DNA from: Bombyx mori
Taxonomy: Eukaryota; Arthropoda; Insecta; Lepidoptera; Bombycidae
Length of the DNA stretch: 64,000 nt
Direction of reading: 5' to 3'
NCBI RefSeq assembly: GCF_030269925.1
Contig: NC_085126.1
Location: 5,210,501-5,274,500 of the forward strand
Positions within the stretch are counted from its first letter, which is position 1. Each line of letters starts with the position of its first letter. A model generated the notes under the pieces. The model made no database searches. It was not told the DNA's origin and saw nothing but the letters and a program-made list of their open reading frames with translations. A program made the translations under genes and the position numbers. Shown here in pieces: positions 11,176 through 23,027 of the stretch.

Positions 11176-11550
11176 TAAAGAATAAAAAATAAAAAAAGTT
11201 TTTGTTTCATTAAAACTAGACGGACTTTAAGACGGACGAAGACGGGACCACGTAAACTCTGAAGTATTCGAATTATGTGAATAAGTATAATTAATAATAA
11301 CAAAAAGGCAAGATTAAACAGTAAAAGTAGTTTTAATTAGGTTTCCGCGAAAAATAAATCAAAATTATGAAAATACTGTAACATTTTTTATTGTTATTTC
11401 ATAACCTAATTCCGTATTGCTGGATCATAGTGCGTAATTACTACTCCACTAATCATAAATGTTATGAACAAATAAATAAATACATACTGGTTTATTTTTA
11501 TAACACTATGTAGGAAAGTCGTCCGTAATAAAGTGACATTTGGTACATAT

Positions 11551-11772
11551 ATGCCGTAGGACTGACGATCGCTGGAGCAGACGGGTTCTCGAGTGGAGAC
11601 CGCGCAGCGGAAGACGTAACGTGGGACGCCCCCTGGCTAGGTGGTACGATGACCTCCGCACGGTGGCCGGCAAGAAGTGGATGAGGAGAGCCGCAGACCG
11701 GGCTCAGTGGTGTGGATTGGGAGAGGCCTATGTCCAGCAGTGGACGACTGTGGGCTGTTGATGATGATGGTA
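11551..11772 (+). mobile_element. RTE-type LINE 3' end with target-site duplication
   Basis: The frame reads RRTDDRWSRRVLEWRPRSGR and then RWYDDLRTVAGKKW, ending YVQQWTTVGC and a stop. This is the C-terminus typical of RTE-class ORF2 proteins. The copy ends in TGATGATGATGG, the TGA-repeat tail of such elements. TGGTACATAT occurs at 11541-11550 and 11768-11777, a 10-bp duplication. Only the last 220 bases were inserted. Confidence 0.78.
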
Positions 11773-11777
11773 CATAT

Positions 11778-12258
11778 TTATTATAACCATACATACCTTT
11801 GTATCTAATTATAACAACAGATCACCAGACGTTTTATTGAGTAGTTCACGGAAATTAGCGGTTTTTAAATCCTTATAAAATAAATCTGATTTCTTGAATT
11901 GATAAAACTGTTTTCTTTCGCGTAATATCATTCTCGAAACAAGTAGCAGTCAACAGTCAATGTCCCTCATGTTTTAGATTGTATCGCGACCTTCCAAAAA
12001 CATGCTCGACAATGGTACGTGATTCCAAATTCGGCTTGATATAGCTTATCACATTATCTACTTACACCAAACAGAGGTGGTAGATTTGTGTGAAAACACA
12101 TGCGTGCTGGCTTCGTGATAACATATAGTTGAAGGACCTTAATAAACTGAATTTTATTTCTTATGCTAATTTCCTGAGAACAGAAGCATGAAGTTGGATG
12201 AATACCTTGATCTCATGTCACAAGTAAGATTCACGTAGTAAGGTATGGAGCTCTCTAT
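11778..12258. other. Unassigned intron sequence
   Basis: No recognisable repeat or convincing coding frame was seen. Confidence 0.4.
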
Positions 12259-12709
12259 CTTTTTTTTTTTTATTGCCCTTGTAGGCAGATGAGCATACGG
12301 CCCACCTGATGGTGAGTGGTTACCGTCGCCCATGGACTTCAGCAATGCCAGGGGCAGAGCCAAGCCGCTGCCTACCGTTTAATACTCTCCACAAGCCTCG
12401 TTTGAAGAAGGACATGTCATAGCGCTCGGGAAACACCGTGGAGGAGAGCTCATTCCATAGCCGGATGGTACGTGGCAAAAAAGACCTCTGGAAACGCACT
12501 GTGGATGACCGCAGTGGCTCCAGGTAGTATGGATGAACTCTACTCCGGTGGCGGGCGGTGCGATGGTAAAAACGAGATGCCGGTATCATCTCGAACAATT
12601 CCTCAGAGCACTCCCCATGGAACATACGGTACAAAATACAGAGGGAACCGAAGTCCCTCCGCAGACCCAGAGGTTCCAAACGATCTCTGTTCAGGTAAGA
12701 AAAAAGAGC
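12259..12709 (-). pseudogene. LINE ORF2 C-terminal fragment and 3' UTR ('GGCAATAAA' tail family)
   Basis: The minus strand encodes about 130 residues, including LEPLGLRRDFGSLCILYRMF, then HGECSEELFEMIP and SFLPRTIRLWNELSSTVFPE. This is the C-terminal region after the reverse transcriptase in CR1/Jockey-superfamily LINEs of Lepidoptera. The 3' end carries the segment CCTGGCATTGCTGAAGTCCA and terminates in GGCAATAAAAAA. The reverse transcriptase core is missing, so it is a 5'-truncated dead copy. Its 3' tail recurs at 30428, 34748, 35805, 44610, 47878, 57116 and 60342. Confidence 0.75.
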
Positions 12710-13063
12710 ATATAATTTTTTTAATAAATTTCTCGGCGATCGTATTTCCCCTATAGAAACTCTTGAATTTTCAGGAAAACTTTCAAACGTAACTTCACCA
12801 TTCACTAACAAGTAAAATGAACTTCACATGATTCATTACCAAGCCCGAGAATTCTATACGTTTGTATGTAAATTCGTAGTTTTGATGCAAAAAACAATGT
12901 AAGCAGTACACAAAGACAATGACCCAACGAACAATGGCTTGTTCCACAATGAAAGGAACCTTTCGGCCTATGAAGGCTCTGTTCTGATTTTAGCCTGCAT
13001 TCCTTGGAGTGTACGTGTCTGTGATAGGGAATATTAATATATGACAACAATAAATTAATTAAT

Positions 13064-13350
13064 CATGTAATAAAAATCAAACCTGCAAAGCTATAATTTG
13101 CGTAATTACTGGTGGTAGGACCTCTTGTGAGTCCGCACGGGTAGGTACCACCGCCCCGCCTATTTCTGCCGTGAAGCAGTAATGCGTTTCGGTTAGAAGG
13201 GTGGGGCAGTCGTTGTAACTATACTGAGGCCTTAGAACTTATATCTCAATGTGTGTGGCGCATTTACGTTGTAGATGTCTATGGGCTCCAGTAACCACTT
13301 AACATCAGGTGGGCTGTGAGCTCGTCCAACCATATAAGTAATAAAAAAAA
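13064..13350 (+). mobile_element. Bm1-type SINE with longer 5' region
   Basis: This copy includes TGTAATAAAAATCAAACCTG and TATAATTTGCGTAATTACTG upstream of the usual start, so it retains the linker between head and body. It ends AAGTAATAAAAAAAA. Confidence 0.88.
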
Positions 13351-13854
13351 GCTTTTTTTTTATAAGGATAGACTAACGCTAGGCTGTCAGAGTCTCAGAC
13401 AGTCATAAATATAAAAAAAAATCAATTACAACACCACTTCACTATAAAACAGATTACGTCTCAACAAAAACGTTAAACGCCACAGATTACTCTGTGCATT
13501 TAGTATTTACACGAACTTCAATCAATGAACTTTACAATCGTACTAATAAATTTAACTTATCTTACATAATATGGTCCGTGGACTTGAATAAGCCGAAATG
13601 TGTGATCGGATCGATGGAATGGTTTTCCCACCGGTTTGTTGCGAAACGACTGAACAACTGGAGCAAGGTCGAGTCAAGATGGCCGCCAGCAAAATGGCGC
13701 CTAATTCTTGAGTACGAAACAATTACACAGGTATTATTACGATTATATGCTAGTGCCAAAAATATTTGTAAACTGAAGAGTTGCTTGTTTGGAAATACAC
13801 GTAAAGAAAAACCATTATCTTTTAGAAACTTTTTAGTTTAAAAAAAAAGGTTTC
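13351..13854. other. Unassigned sequence with an orphan frame
   Basis: A plus-strand frame (13494-13841) and a shorter opposite frame overlap. Neither shows a domain. The frames are included here only for completeness. Confidence 0.3.
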
Positions 13855-14060
13855 TCTTAGACGGAATCACTCCCTGTCTGTCATTCAGTGAAGAAAGAAG
13901 TTCAGTTTTGCATTATAATAAGACTGCTTAAAATATTAAATCAAAAAGAGATTAAAGGCTTCAAATGTTGTTTTCTTATTAAATTACAGAAAATGCAATT
14001 AAGCTTTTTATTGTTAATTCACTTTGGAGTATTCTATATCATAATATATTTATTGTAACT
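13855..14060. repeat. Unclassified dispersed repeat, copy A
   Basis: This stretch aligns with 31222-31430 in the same orientation. Shared landmarks are CATTCAGTGAAGA, AGTTCAGTTTTG, TTGTTTTCTTA and TATTCTATATCAT. Family unknown; no termini identified. Confidence 0.55.
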
Positions 14061-14159
14061 GCATACAATTTAGTTCAAATGAACGAAGTTAATAGTCAAT
14101 AGTATTTAAAAAATAATGGTAATCAAATTAATCTTCATATATTAAATACATCTAAAGTA

Positions 14160-14415
14160 GGTTATAATTTGCGTAGGTAATTACTGGTGGTAGGACCTTT
14201 TGTGTGTCCGCGCGGTAGGTACCACCACCCTGCCTATTTCTGCCGTCAAGCAGTAAGGCGTTTCGATTGGAAGGCAGTTGTTGTTTTGTAAATACTTTGA
14301 CTTAGACCTCATTTATCATGGTGGTTAGTAGTATTTACTTTGTTGATGTCTCCGGTAAGCACTTAACACCAGGTAGACCGCGAGCTCGTCCATCTATCTA
14401 AGCAATAAATAAAAG
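14160..14415 (+). mobile_element. Bm1-type SINE, diverged
   Basis: The 5' half is well preserved (TACTGGTGGTAGGACCTTTT) but the middle is scrambled or decayed. The tail AAGCAATAAATAAAAG is normal. Confidence 0.75.
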
Positions 14416-14619
14416 AGTAAACATCATCATCATTCGGGCTCGTAATCTGTTCTTCGTTTACCTACTCCAAAATGATCGAAAATCGAATTGTGTTTTTGCA
14501 CAATTGAAGCCGTCCTATGAAGAGTTATATAAAGAGAGCGAGCTAGACATTTACTTAGCAAGTAACTGTAATAAGATTTTAAATATTTAAGTATTTACTT
14601 GTCCTTATAAATTAATCTA

Positions 14620-14765
14620 ATATTAAAAAAAAAAAAGACATGCCCGCTTAATTTCTTGCCAATTCTTCTCAGGACGGAGGCTAGTTCTTGTGAATTGACG
14701 TTCAACAAGTATGTACTTTCATTTATGTTGAATATATATTTTTTTTATTTGGTTTGTTTTGATAT
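14620..14765 (+). mobile_element. CR1-like LINE 3' tail
   Basis: The stretch contains ACATGCCCGCTTAATTTCTT and GACGTTCAACAAGTATGTAC. These match, in opposite orientation, the 3' UTR of the LINE at 48358-49440 and the tail at 47472. Confidence 0.65.
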
Positions 14766-15640
14766 ACATATTCGAGTAAATAAACACCTTTTGAGAATTG
14801 TTACGAAAGGAAAGATATCAATTTGAACTGCGCTTAAAAGTTGCATTCAAAATAACGCCGGATCATTTTCCTCGACAATTTTCCCATAGCATTACGATTT
14901 GCATGAGACCAACTAAAGAATTACAGTAACATTCTGCAGGTATTCTAGATGCAGGATTGTAGATGCATAATAAAGATAACGCGTAAACATCGGCTTAATA
15001 TTAGCGGTACCAAAAACAGTAAAGTCGCGTCCCCGCCGAATGCATAAAGCATGTGTTCAGCTGATGTCAAAAAGTTGTTGTTTACGAGGTCTGATTATGC
15101 ACAGCCGGATTTTACACGAATAATTTGCAAGACACAACAATATTTTCAAAGCGTTCTTCATGTTTTGATTACCATCGCCAGCGCCCGTTATTCTTAGTGA
15201 TTAGATACCGAATAAGCTAGGTTTTACGACGCTATGGATGCCAGTTTCACTCACCATACTCTATCTGACATACGACTCTACATACATTAATGAATTGAAG
15301 AGTCGAATAGCTCAGAAATAAAATTATACCACACAATAGACATACATGCTCTACGAAATTAATCTCATTTACAGTTTTCTAATTGTAATTTGTATCTTTT
15401 ATATTAAAATTGTGTAAATGATGAGATCTTAATAAATTAGAATAAGTCGTGTGAAAGATATATTTCAATTTTTTTTAAGTGGTTATTCTTTTGTTTTTGC
15501 AATTTGGTATAAGTGATTAAGATTTTAATAAACATATCGTAATAATAAATTCAAATAAATGATATTGAATAATCTGTTTTTTATCTCAAATCTTATTACT
15601 GCATAGAAAGCATGCATGAAAGAGATTATTAAACTATATA
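14766..15640. other. Unassigned intron sequence
   Basis: No frame or repeat family was recognised. Confidence 0.4.
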
Positions 15641-15902
15641 TCTTTATATATAAAAATTAATTGCTGTTCGTTAGTCTCGCTAAAACTCGAGAACGGCTGG
15701 ACCGATTTGGCTAATTTTGGTCTTGCATTATTTGTGGAAGTCCAGAGAAGGTTTAAAAGGTAGATAAATATGAAAATGCTCGGAAATAAATAAAATAGAC
15801 AATTTTGTTTTTTCTTTGATGTGTCCCCCGTCGGATGAATTCCTCTTGCTTGTATCTTTTATTTATCGATTGAGGCACTACGAAGTCTGCCGCGTCAGCT
15901 AG
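15641..15902 (+). mobile_element. Helitron family 1 copy
   Basis: It starts TCTTTATATATAAAAATTAA and ends CGCGTCAGCTAG before T. The region holding GTCCCCCGTCGGATGAATTC is retained here, unlike in the copy at 10930. Confidence 0.8.
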
Positions 15903-16759
15903 TTTATAAAAAAAAATATCTCTCTCTGTATGATGTTATAGCTAACTATAATCCGATTCCAGAGACTTCCCACAGACAATATAGTAAGTACCTTTAATCC
16001 GCTTCAAGGCTAAAACGACAATTGCGATAAAAAATCAATTAAAACGAATTTATTCACATGTTCCGCTGTCATTATATTGTACAGGAAATAATAAAACCGT
16101 TGAAAATAAATACGAATCGATCATGTCTTAAAGGACATACCGGTATTTATGTTTATGGGAAAAAATTACGGTTCGCCTCATTACCGTTAAACTTTTTTTT
16201 GTTAATGGCACAATTTTAATCAAGCTTAAGTTAATTGTTAACTTACTACGAGAACTATTAAATTATATATATAATATATAGGATCGCGGTGCACATTGTA
16301 ATAATCGAATTTGTTAAATTTTAATTTAATAAACAAGTCACATAAAATTTACATCTTTCTTTCTTTTTTTTTTGTTATTGTAGTAAGTCTGTCATAAACT
16401 TAATACGCCATCTGTCCATATCTGTCATCTGTCAGGTCAGTGTGGCCAATGTTTACACCTAATTATTCCCACATATATATATATTTCGATTTTTTTTTCT
16501 AGGGTGTAGTCTACGCGTGCGTGTTCACAATACCCCACCAGTATACATGAGGTGGAGGTCACTACATCACGAAATAGCTAAGACGTTAACACCCACCGTT
16601 ATTGGCTTATTCTTTTCGTTTCGCGTCAGTTTTCAAATACCTAAATTAGTTTTCCAATTAAGATCACAAGTGTGTATATACATAATGTATTAGTTTCCCA
16701 ATAAGCCCTACCAAAACGTAAATTACTTTTCGAATTGAGCCCACAAGCGTAGATACTAA
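15903..16759. other. Unassigned intron sequence
   Basis: AT-rich with T runs; nothing further recognised. Confidence 0.4.
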
Positions 16760-17198
16760 TCTATATATTAATACGTGAAGCAAAAACTTTGTACCGCATT
16801 TTACGAAAATTCCGCGGACGGAAGAGTGGGTATGAAATTTTCCAGATTCATAGAGAATAAAGAACACGAATCCAGAATGCTTTTTTTTAAATACTTTTAA
16901 AATTAATTAAATCAATACATAAAACATTACACACACACACACGCATATATATATACTCTTTGTTTATTGTCAAACTTTTCTTATTATTTAAAGTCTATGG
17001 TCAAATTGAAAATAGATTATTATTGTTTTTCTTTAATATGTATTATTTGTCTATAGTATAGTCTTGACGAAATCTGTAATTATTTATAGAAGTATAATTA
17101 TACTCGTAGTGTTTAAAAATAGAGCCATAATAATGTTCAAATTTATATGATAATTTCAATTAATTATAGTCGAATTTCGACTACCGGACGACCACTAG
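16760..17198 (+). mobile_element. Helitron family 2 copy, diverged
   Basis: It starts TCTATATATTAATACGTGAA and ends with the hairpin TAGTCGAATTTCGACTA, 16 bases before the terminal CTAG|T. The interior carries the CA-rich stretch ACACACACACACACGC. More diverged than the other copies, so probably the oldest. Confidence 0.8.
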
Positions 17199-18260
17199 TA
17201 TTAGTAAACCTACATCTGAACTTACATTATTACCTAAGTGACGCAGTGGCAACATTCAACACTTCCCTTCTACTTTCAATCTCGTCTACTTTCATTTTCG
17301 CTGGGCTCTAACGTAATCTCTTTACTATGACGAAAGCGTCATACGTTTATAAATACTGTAGTTCAATGCTTCATCTTAATATTATTAGAACTGATCAGAA
17401 AAGATGATAGAGCGAAGACAACTGAAATAATTGTTCGAGTTGAAAAACTATTTATTGTAAAGGATAAAAAAAATGTGAGCCGTCACGGGACGCCTGGCAG
17501 ATGTGAAACATCGAAATTATTTTGTAAAAGTAATACGCAGAAAAGAACAGGTTGTGATAGGAACTAAATATGTCATAATGATAAAATAAAATATTACGGA
17601 AAAATAATTTATTTTCAAGTAAAACACAGGTTATGTGTACTGTAGTAAACAACACTGTATACACTACGGAGTATACACTATAAGTATCCGAGCTCAGTGT
17701 AGCAAGAGAGATGGCTTAACGCCGGATCGAGTGGGAGAGAATCGCACAGTCGATTGCGCATGGCGACGCGTCGCCACGGCATGCGTCGCCACGCCAGAAA
17801 TCGGTTTTACGTGCGGCTATAGATGTTTCACATCAAAAAGATCCGAACTTTTTGCGTTACATTAACTACTGAGTTAATACACAAGAATATGAATTTGTTG
17901 TGGCCTAAAAGATATGACGTTAAATATATAAACAACTTCGTAAAGAATCAATAAAGTAAACGCATTTTTATCTATAACTTAAAATATTATTCCATCTTTT
18001 TTTTATCATAAGACATTAGCAAAAGCTATTAAATGATTTTAAATAGTCATTATTATATTATTTATTCAGTTTTTTATAATTTAATAATGAAAAGCGAATC
18101 TTGTTTCTCCTACGTTTAAAGCGTACTCAAATTTACTATTAGGTATCACGACCACCCACGTCACGTGTAAACAATCAACTAACATAATATTATCCATTAA
18201 TTATGTATGTTCAAATATATCAATGACATTTAGAATGGACGCCAAGATAAAATTATTGAA
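17199..18260. other. Unassigned intron sequence with a GC-rich island
   Basis: Around 17700-17815 the base composition rises and includes the perfect palindrome GGCGACGCGTCGCC (17762-17775), followed by a partial copy, GCGTCGCCACGCC. No frame or known element explains it. Confidence 0.4.
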
Positions 18261-18459
18261 GCACATATTTAGAAAACTACATCTCACTTTGCATTTTTTA
18301 AGGATATCTTTATACTGATTGAAGTTTTAAATTCAACAAGCTTGTCTGTATTGAAGTGAGGCTTAGAAAAATATTTAACAGGGTTTTAGGAATGATCTAC
18401 TTTATGAAAAATACAATATAGAAAAACTTATGAAAAACTCCAGACATTCTGGTTGGTAA
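18261..18459 (+). repeat. Direct repeat left of Helitron
   Basis: About 200 bases beginning ATTTAGAAAACTACATCTCA recur at 18871-19085 with moderate divergence, on the other side of the Helitron at 18460-18869. Confidence 0.75.
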
Positions 18460-18869
18460 TCTATATATTAATACGTGAAGCAAAAACTTTGTATCCCTTT
18501 TTATGAAAATTGTGTGGATGGAGGAGTATAAAATTTTCCACACTTATAGAGAATATAGAGAAGAAGTGCACAATGCTAATTTTTTTTTAAATAATGCATA
18601 AAAGATACATTAAATCAATAAAGAAAACATTACACACACTACATACCATGTATTTGACGCACACACGCATGCATACTATTTATTGTCAAACTTCTGTTCT
18701 TGGCGTCTGTTGTCAAATTGAGAATAGATTAAATATTGTTTGCTTTTGTTAATATTTTTTATAGTGTAGTCTTGGCGAAATTTGTGATTATAGAAGTATA
18801 AAATACAATCAAAATAGTGTACAATTCCAATTAATTATAGTCGAATTTCGACTACTGCGGGACCACTAG
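18460..18869 (+). mobile_element. Helitron family 2 copy
   Basis: Boundaries are A|TCTATATATTAATACG and GGGACCACTAG|T, with the 17-base hairpin TAGTCGAATTTCGACTA at the 3' end. It lies exactly between two copies of a 200-bp direct repeat. Confidence 0.85.
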
Positions 18870-18870
18870 T

Positions 18871-19085
18871 ATTTAGAAAACTACATCTCAATTAGCATTT
18901 TTTAAGGATGTTTTTATACTGATTTAAGTTTTTTAATTCAACAAGCGTATCAGTATTGAAGCGAGGCTTAGAAAAAGATTTAACAGGGTTTTCATTGTCA
19001 AGATTGATTGTCATGATTGAATGATCTGTTTTATGAAAAATACAATGTATAAAAACTTATGACAAATCCAGACTTTCTGGTTTGA
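18871..19085 (+). repeat. Direct repeat right of Helitron
   Basis: The second copy of the 18261-18459 unit. It has an extra segment with GATTGATTGTCATGATTGAA near its 3' part. Confidence 0.75.
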
Positions 19086-19499
19086 AGTATTATGTTGCAA
19101 TTAATTATTCGTTTTCTGTATTTTATGGACACGGTATTGGGATTTGAAAGGCTTATATTCAAATTGTGAAATTTTATGATATTAGTTATTTTATTGGTAC
19201 TTATTATACTTGGTACTCTTATTAAAAATACCGGGTGCGAACCTATTTTTTAAATGAAAATAGTTCAGAAGATTAGTTATGAAAACTAATATTTTGAATT
19301 ATTATCAAAAAGCATTAGTAAAAACATGTCTGTCAGTCCCTAACACAGGGAATCCTAAATTAGGGCCAGAAAAGACCATGCGTGATTTGTTTTCAGTTAT
19401 TTATTTATATTTATGTTAGCGTTAGTGTCATAACTATATCACATAATTGTGTCTCAGACCTCAAGTCTCAAGATGAGAGGCGTAATTTATGTTTTGATG

Positions 19500-19715
19500 T
19501 CTACATGTTCTCAGACACAGCCCACTGAGTTTCTCGCCGGATCTTCTCAGTGGGTCGCGTTTCCGATCCGGTGGTAGATTCTGCGAAGCACGGCTCTTGC
19601 TAGAGTTCGTGTTAGCAACGTCGTCAGGTTTGAGCCCCGTGAGCTCACCTACTAGTTAAGGTTCCGCTGAAATAGCCTCTTAAGGCTAAGGATGGGCTTA
19701 GGTAGGAAAAAAAAA
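19500..19715 (+). mobile_element. BMC1-related LINE 3' tail
   Basis: It begins CACAGCCCACTGAGTTTCTC and runs through GGTGGTAGATTCTGCGAAGC to a short A run at 19708. It resembles the 3' UTR of the intact LINE at 43528-43755 but belongs to another subfamily (GTGAGCTCACCTACTAG in place of the CTCGCCCACCTGTCC end). Confidence 0.7.
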
Positions 19716-21428
19716 CTGATAACCATGCGATAAAAAAAACCTTTTTGTAGAATATCGGCGAAAAAGCCAAAGAAATTGTTTCCCATGGGCTTGTGTAATA
19801 ACCTCGTCTTGAAATGTTAATTTTACGCCGTTTTACTATGTAAGTGTCATTGAATGTCATAATTTTGCACGGTAGGGCCTTCCGTTTTTTCCGACTGCCG
19901 ACTTAGAGACAATGGCAGACATTTTTTCTCAATATTATCAATGGTGTTGTGATTGTATCGTTCCGCGGGTATCGTGGTTCGCCGTTCAGTAGTATCGGAT
20001 ATTTATTTGAAAGCATTATCTTACATCGTAAAAGTCGTATTTCCGTTCAAGCTTAATACTTACTTACTTCGTTTTCGATTTGAGTGCCTTCAGAATTTGA
20101 AACTATATAGGCAAAGTCGCATTAGATGATACGCGTTAAAAAGGAATCACAAAAGCTCGAGCAAGTCGTAGTATTATTAATTCGTACTGAGGTCACAGAT
20201 AAATCTATAAATCATTGGGAATATGACTATTCTGATCTTTAGACGTAAAAATTCTTTAATTCGTATATATAAATTAAAAGCATCAAATTAAATTAAAACC
20301 ACTTCAAAACCAAATCCCGAGTCGCACATAAAAACATGTTATGAAATAAAATGAGTTGACGATCTGATGTCGTCGGGGATCCGTCCGGATAAACGTTCCA
20401 TATTAAAACACGGTTATATTAAGATTTGACGTAACTCAAACAGGTTCTTAAATTATTAAATAAAGAAAAACAATTTCTCAGAGTACCTACGAAGGTTTCT
20501 CGATTATTATTTTTTATTGTCATAAAGTCGAATAAATCGAATTATGGTACGATGCGAAATTTCGATATTGAGACTACGTATTGAGACTTGAGAGAATGTT
20601 TTTTCCTCTCCCTGCCCACGACTTCTTGTAAAGTACTCTGTAATAATTTTAGCATACAACAAAGTATTAACATACATCTACTACACCATAAACAGTAAAA
20701 AAAAACTTAAATTTGATAACATTATTCCTACAGAATTTAATATGGACATATTTTGTGGAATGAGCTCTGTAGCGCGTACCTCTTGCGGAATACAAGATAT
20801 TTTATTGATGCCTGAATCTTGCTAACTAATGCTAACGGTATTTTCAAGATAAGCTTACATATAAGTTCCGAACATCTACATTTTGTAGGTCCGCATAACC
20901 ACATCCTTTGATATGAGTACACCTGAATGTCTTAGTCAACATATTGTTATCTAAAATCGTAAATAAACGGTAGGGTTTAAGTGGTCAGCGATTTTGTGCA
21001 CTCTTGTTTTCAATACCGTTTTTTTACCCTTGTTCTTCGAAGTATACTAACCTATATATAAATGAGATAAAAGATACATGCCATTGAAAGAGGGAATAAA
21101 AAATAAACAAGCAATTCAGTTTCACCGGAGTTCACTATCGAGACGACAATTATTATGAGGCAGATAAATAGTTCGATATGATTAATTACACACAATCTCA
21201 AACAAAATTCGTCGCTTTTGGTATTAGCTTCTTTTTTGTATCCACCTTATCCCACTCACTAGGCAGGGTCGGCACAGCGATTTTTTTCTATTTCATCCTC
21301 CTCTATCAGTCGTCATCTCAACATTCACTCCTCTTTCTCTCATATCGTCATTCACATACTCCATCCATGTCTTCTTCGGTCGACCTCTTTCCCCTCTACC
21401 TTGAACTACCATTTTTAGTATTAACTAA
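19716..21428. other. Unassigned intron sequence
   Basis: No recognised repeat was found. The 122-codon frame at 21178-21546 runs into the Helitron at 21429 and is Ser/Phe/Leu-rich without motifs, so I regard it as chance. Confidence 0.4.
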
Positions 21429-21731
21429 TCTATCTTCTATATATAAGTATATAAAAATGAATTGCTGTTCGTTAATCTCGTTAAAACTCAAAAACGGCCG
21501 GACCGATTTGGCTAATTTTGGTCTTGAATTATTTGTGGAAAGCTAGAGTTTTAAAAGGTAGATAAATATTATGAAAATGCTCGGATTTAAATAAAAATAA
21601 CAATTTGGTTTTCCCTTTGATGTGTCCCCCGTCGGACGGATCCCTTTTGTTTGTTTTAAGTTTATTTTTTACATAAGTTTACGTCTTTTATTTATCGATT
21701 GAGGCACTACGAAGTCTGCCGGGCCAGCTAG
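21429..21731 (+). mobile_element. Helitron family 1 copy
   Basis: It runs from TCTATCTTCTATATATAAGT to GGGCCAGCTAG|T. This is one of the longer copies, retaining GTGTCCCCCGTCGGACGGAT and a T-rich internal stretch. Confidence 0.8.
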
Positions 21732-22003
21732 TATTTGTATAAATGACAGAGATATGCATTAGGTGCTTTTTATCTACATGAGGGTTACAGGAATAATTTA
21801 CGATACGCGATAAACAGTCATTGGTGGTACCAATTATCCACCGTAGTGACTTTACATAATTCTTCTCTTCAAGCCGAAACCAAATAAGTTATCAGACAAA
21901 GATAAGCGGAGCTAATTAAGCACAATATTCAAAGGTCGACGAATAACGCCTTAGTCGTCCGTGACCACGAAAACTGTAAATTATTCGAAACGTCAGATAT
22001 AAT

Positions 22004-22211
22004 GGCCGTTTTCCAATTACAGCACAAGAGCGCATTATGCGGCATAACGCTCAACTAAGCTTCAGCATAATTCGGCATTGTGCGTCACTGAGTCGCATTA
22101 TGCTCTGTAAGTAATGGTTAAGTAATGGTTAATTATTATACGAATTATGCTGAAGCTTAGTTGAACATTATGCCGCATAATGCGCTCTTGTGCTGTAATT
22201 GGAAAACGGCC
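22004..22211. mobile_element. Foldback MITE with 71-bp terminal inverted repeats
   Basis: The left arm starts GGCCGTTTTCCAATTACAGC and the right arm is its reverse complement, ending at 22211. About 71 bases per arm pair with only two mismatches, around a loop of some 66 bases. There is no coding. The flanks resemble a second copy of the host repeat at 36415-36515 that lacks this insertion. The target duplication is short and A/T-rich (possibly AAT), and the superfamily is undetermined. Confidence 0.88.
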
Positions 22212-22803
22212 AATGTAGTGACATGAAAAAGCGCGGGATTAAATCGTACAAATAGTTTTAATTATGTCTGTGACTCGCAAAAACCAAAGAAAGTACTAAT
22301 TAGGTACTACGTCACCAGTGCATTAAATTTCAACCTCAATTAAATGATAATGAAAGCACAAAACAAAACTTATCTTGACCCTGAATTTATAATCACACAA
22401 GATAAAATTCAAATATTTTTTTTATCATTTTACCTCTTGAACACAAATCTTTTAGCGTGTGAGCGACCGGCTTTACCGAGCTATCTGAGTCATACAGAAC
22501 CGAAAGCGAATGTTGATATTACACCTTTTGGGGGCATAAACCCTAAATTGTGTACAAAAACGACAAAACAGCCCAAGGCCTTCCATAAATATACTCAATT
22601 TTCATATCACAGTTGAACTTCGCTTGGTATTCTTGTTCGAACGATCCTCGCTGGGGTATATAAAATTGATTGTGAATCGATTTTAATTATTCGTTCTAAT
22701 CTTGTCATTAAATGTCATGTTTTTCAAATGTACGATTAAAACTTATACGCAGCCTACAAATCTGATCCCTTGTCGATATATTTTTTTTGTTTGTTACAAA
22801 TAA
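22212..22803. other. Unassigned intron sequence
   Basis: The left edge is the right flank of the MITE's host repeat. A 90-codon frame at 22344-22616 has no motif. Confidence 0.35.
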
Positions 22804-23027
22804 TCTAATATATAAAATTCTCGGGTCGCAATGTTTGTTGCGAAACCCTTCTGAAATGGCTCAACCGTTTCTTATAAAATTTTGTATGTAAATCGAGTAG
22901 GTCTGAAAATCGATCAACATCTATTTTTCATACCCCTAAAGTTTAAGTTGGTGGTCCGCCCAAAAAACAAAAAAAAAATCCTAGAAATAATGTATTATGG
23001 CAAAATAACGTTTGCCGGGTCGGCTAG
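22804..23027 (+). mobile_element. Helitron, third family
   Basis: It starts A|TCTAATATATAAAATTCTCG and ends GTTTGCCGGGTCGGCTAG|T. The interior differs from families 1 and 2 (CCTTCTGAAATGGCTCAACC). Confidence 0.7.

Noticed and set aside
21178..21546. 122-residue Ser/Phe-rich membrane-like protein
   Set aside because: The frame runs into a Helitron and its composition follows the T/C-rich DNA; there is no conserved feature.
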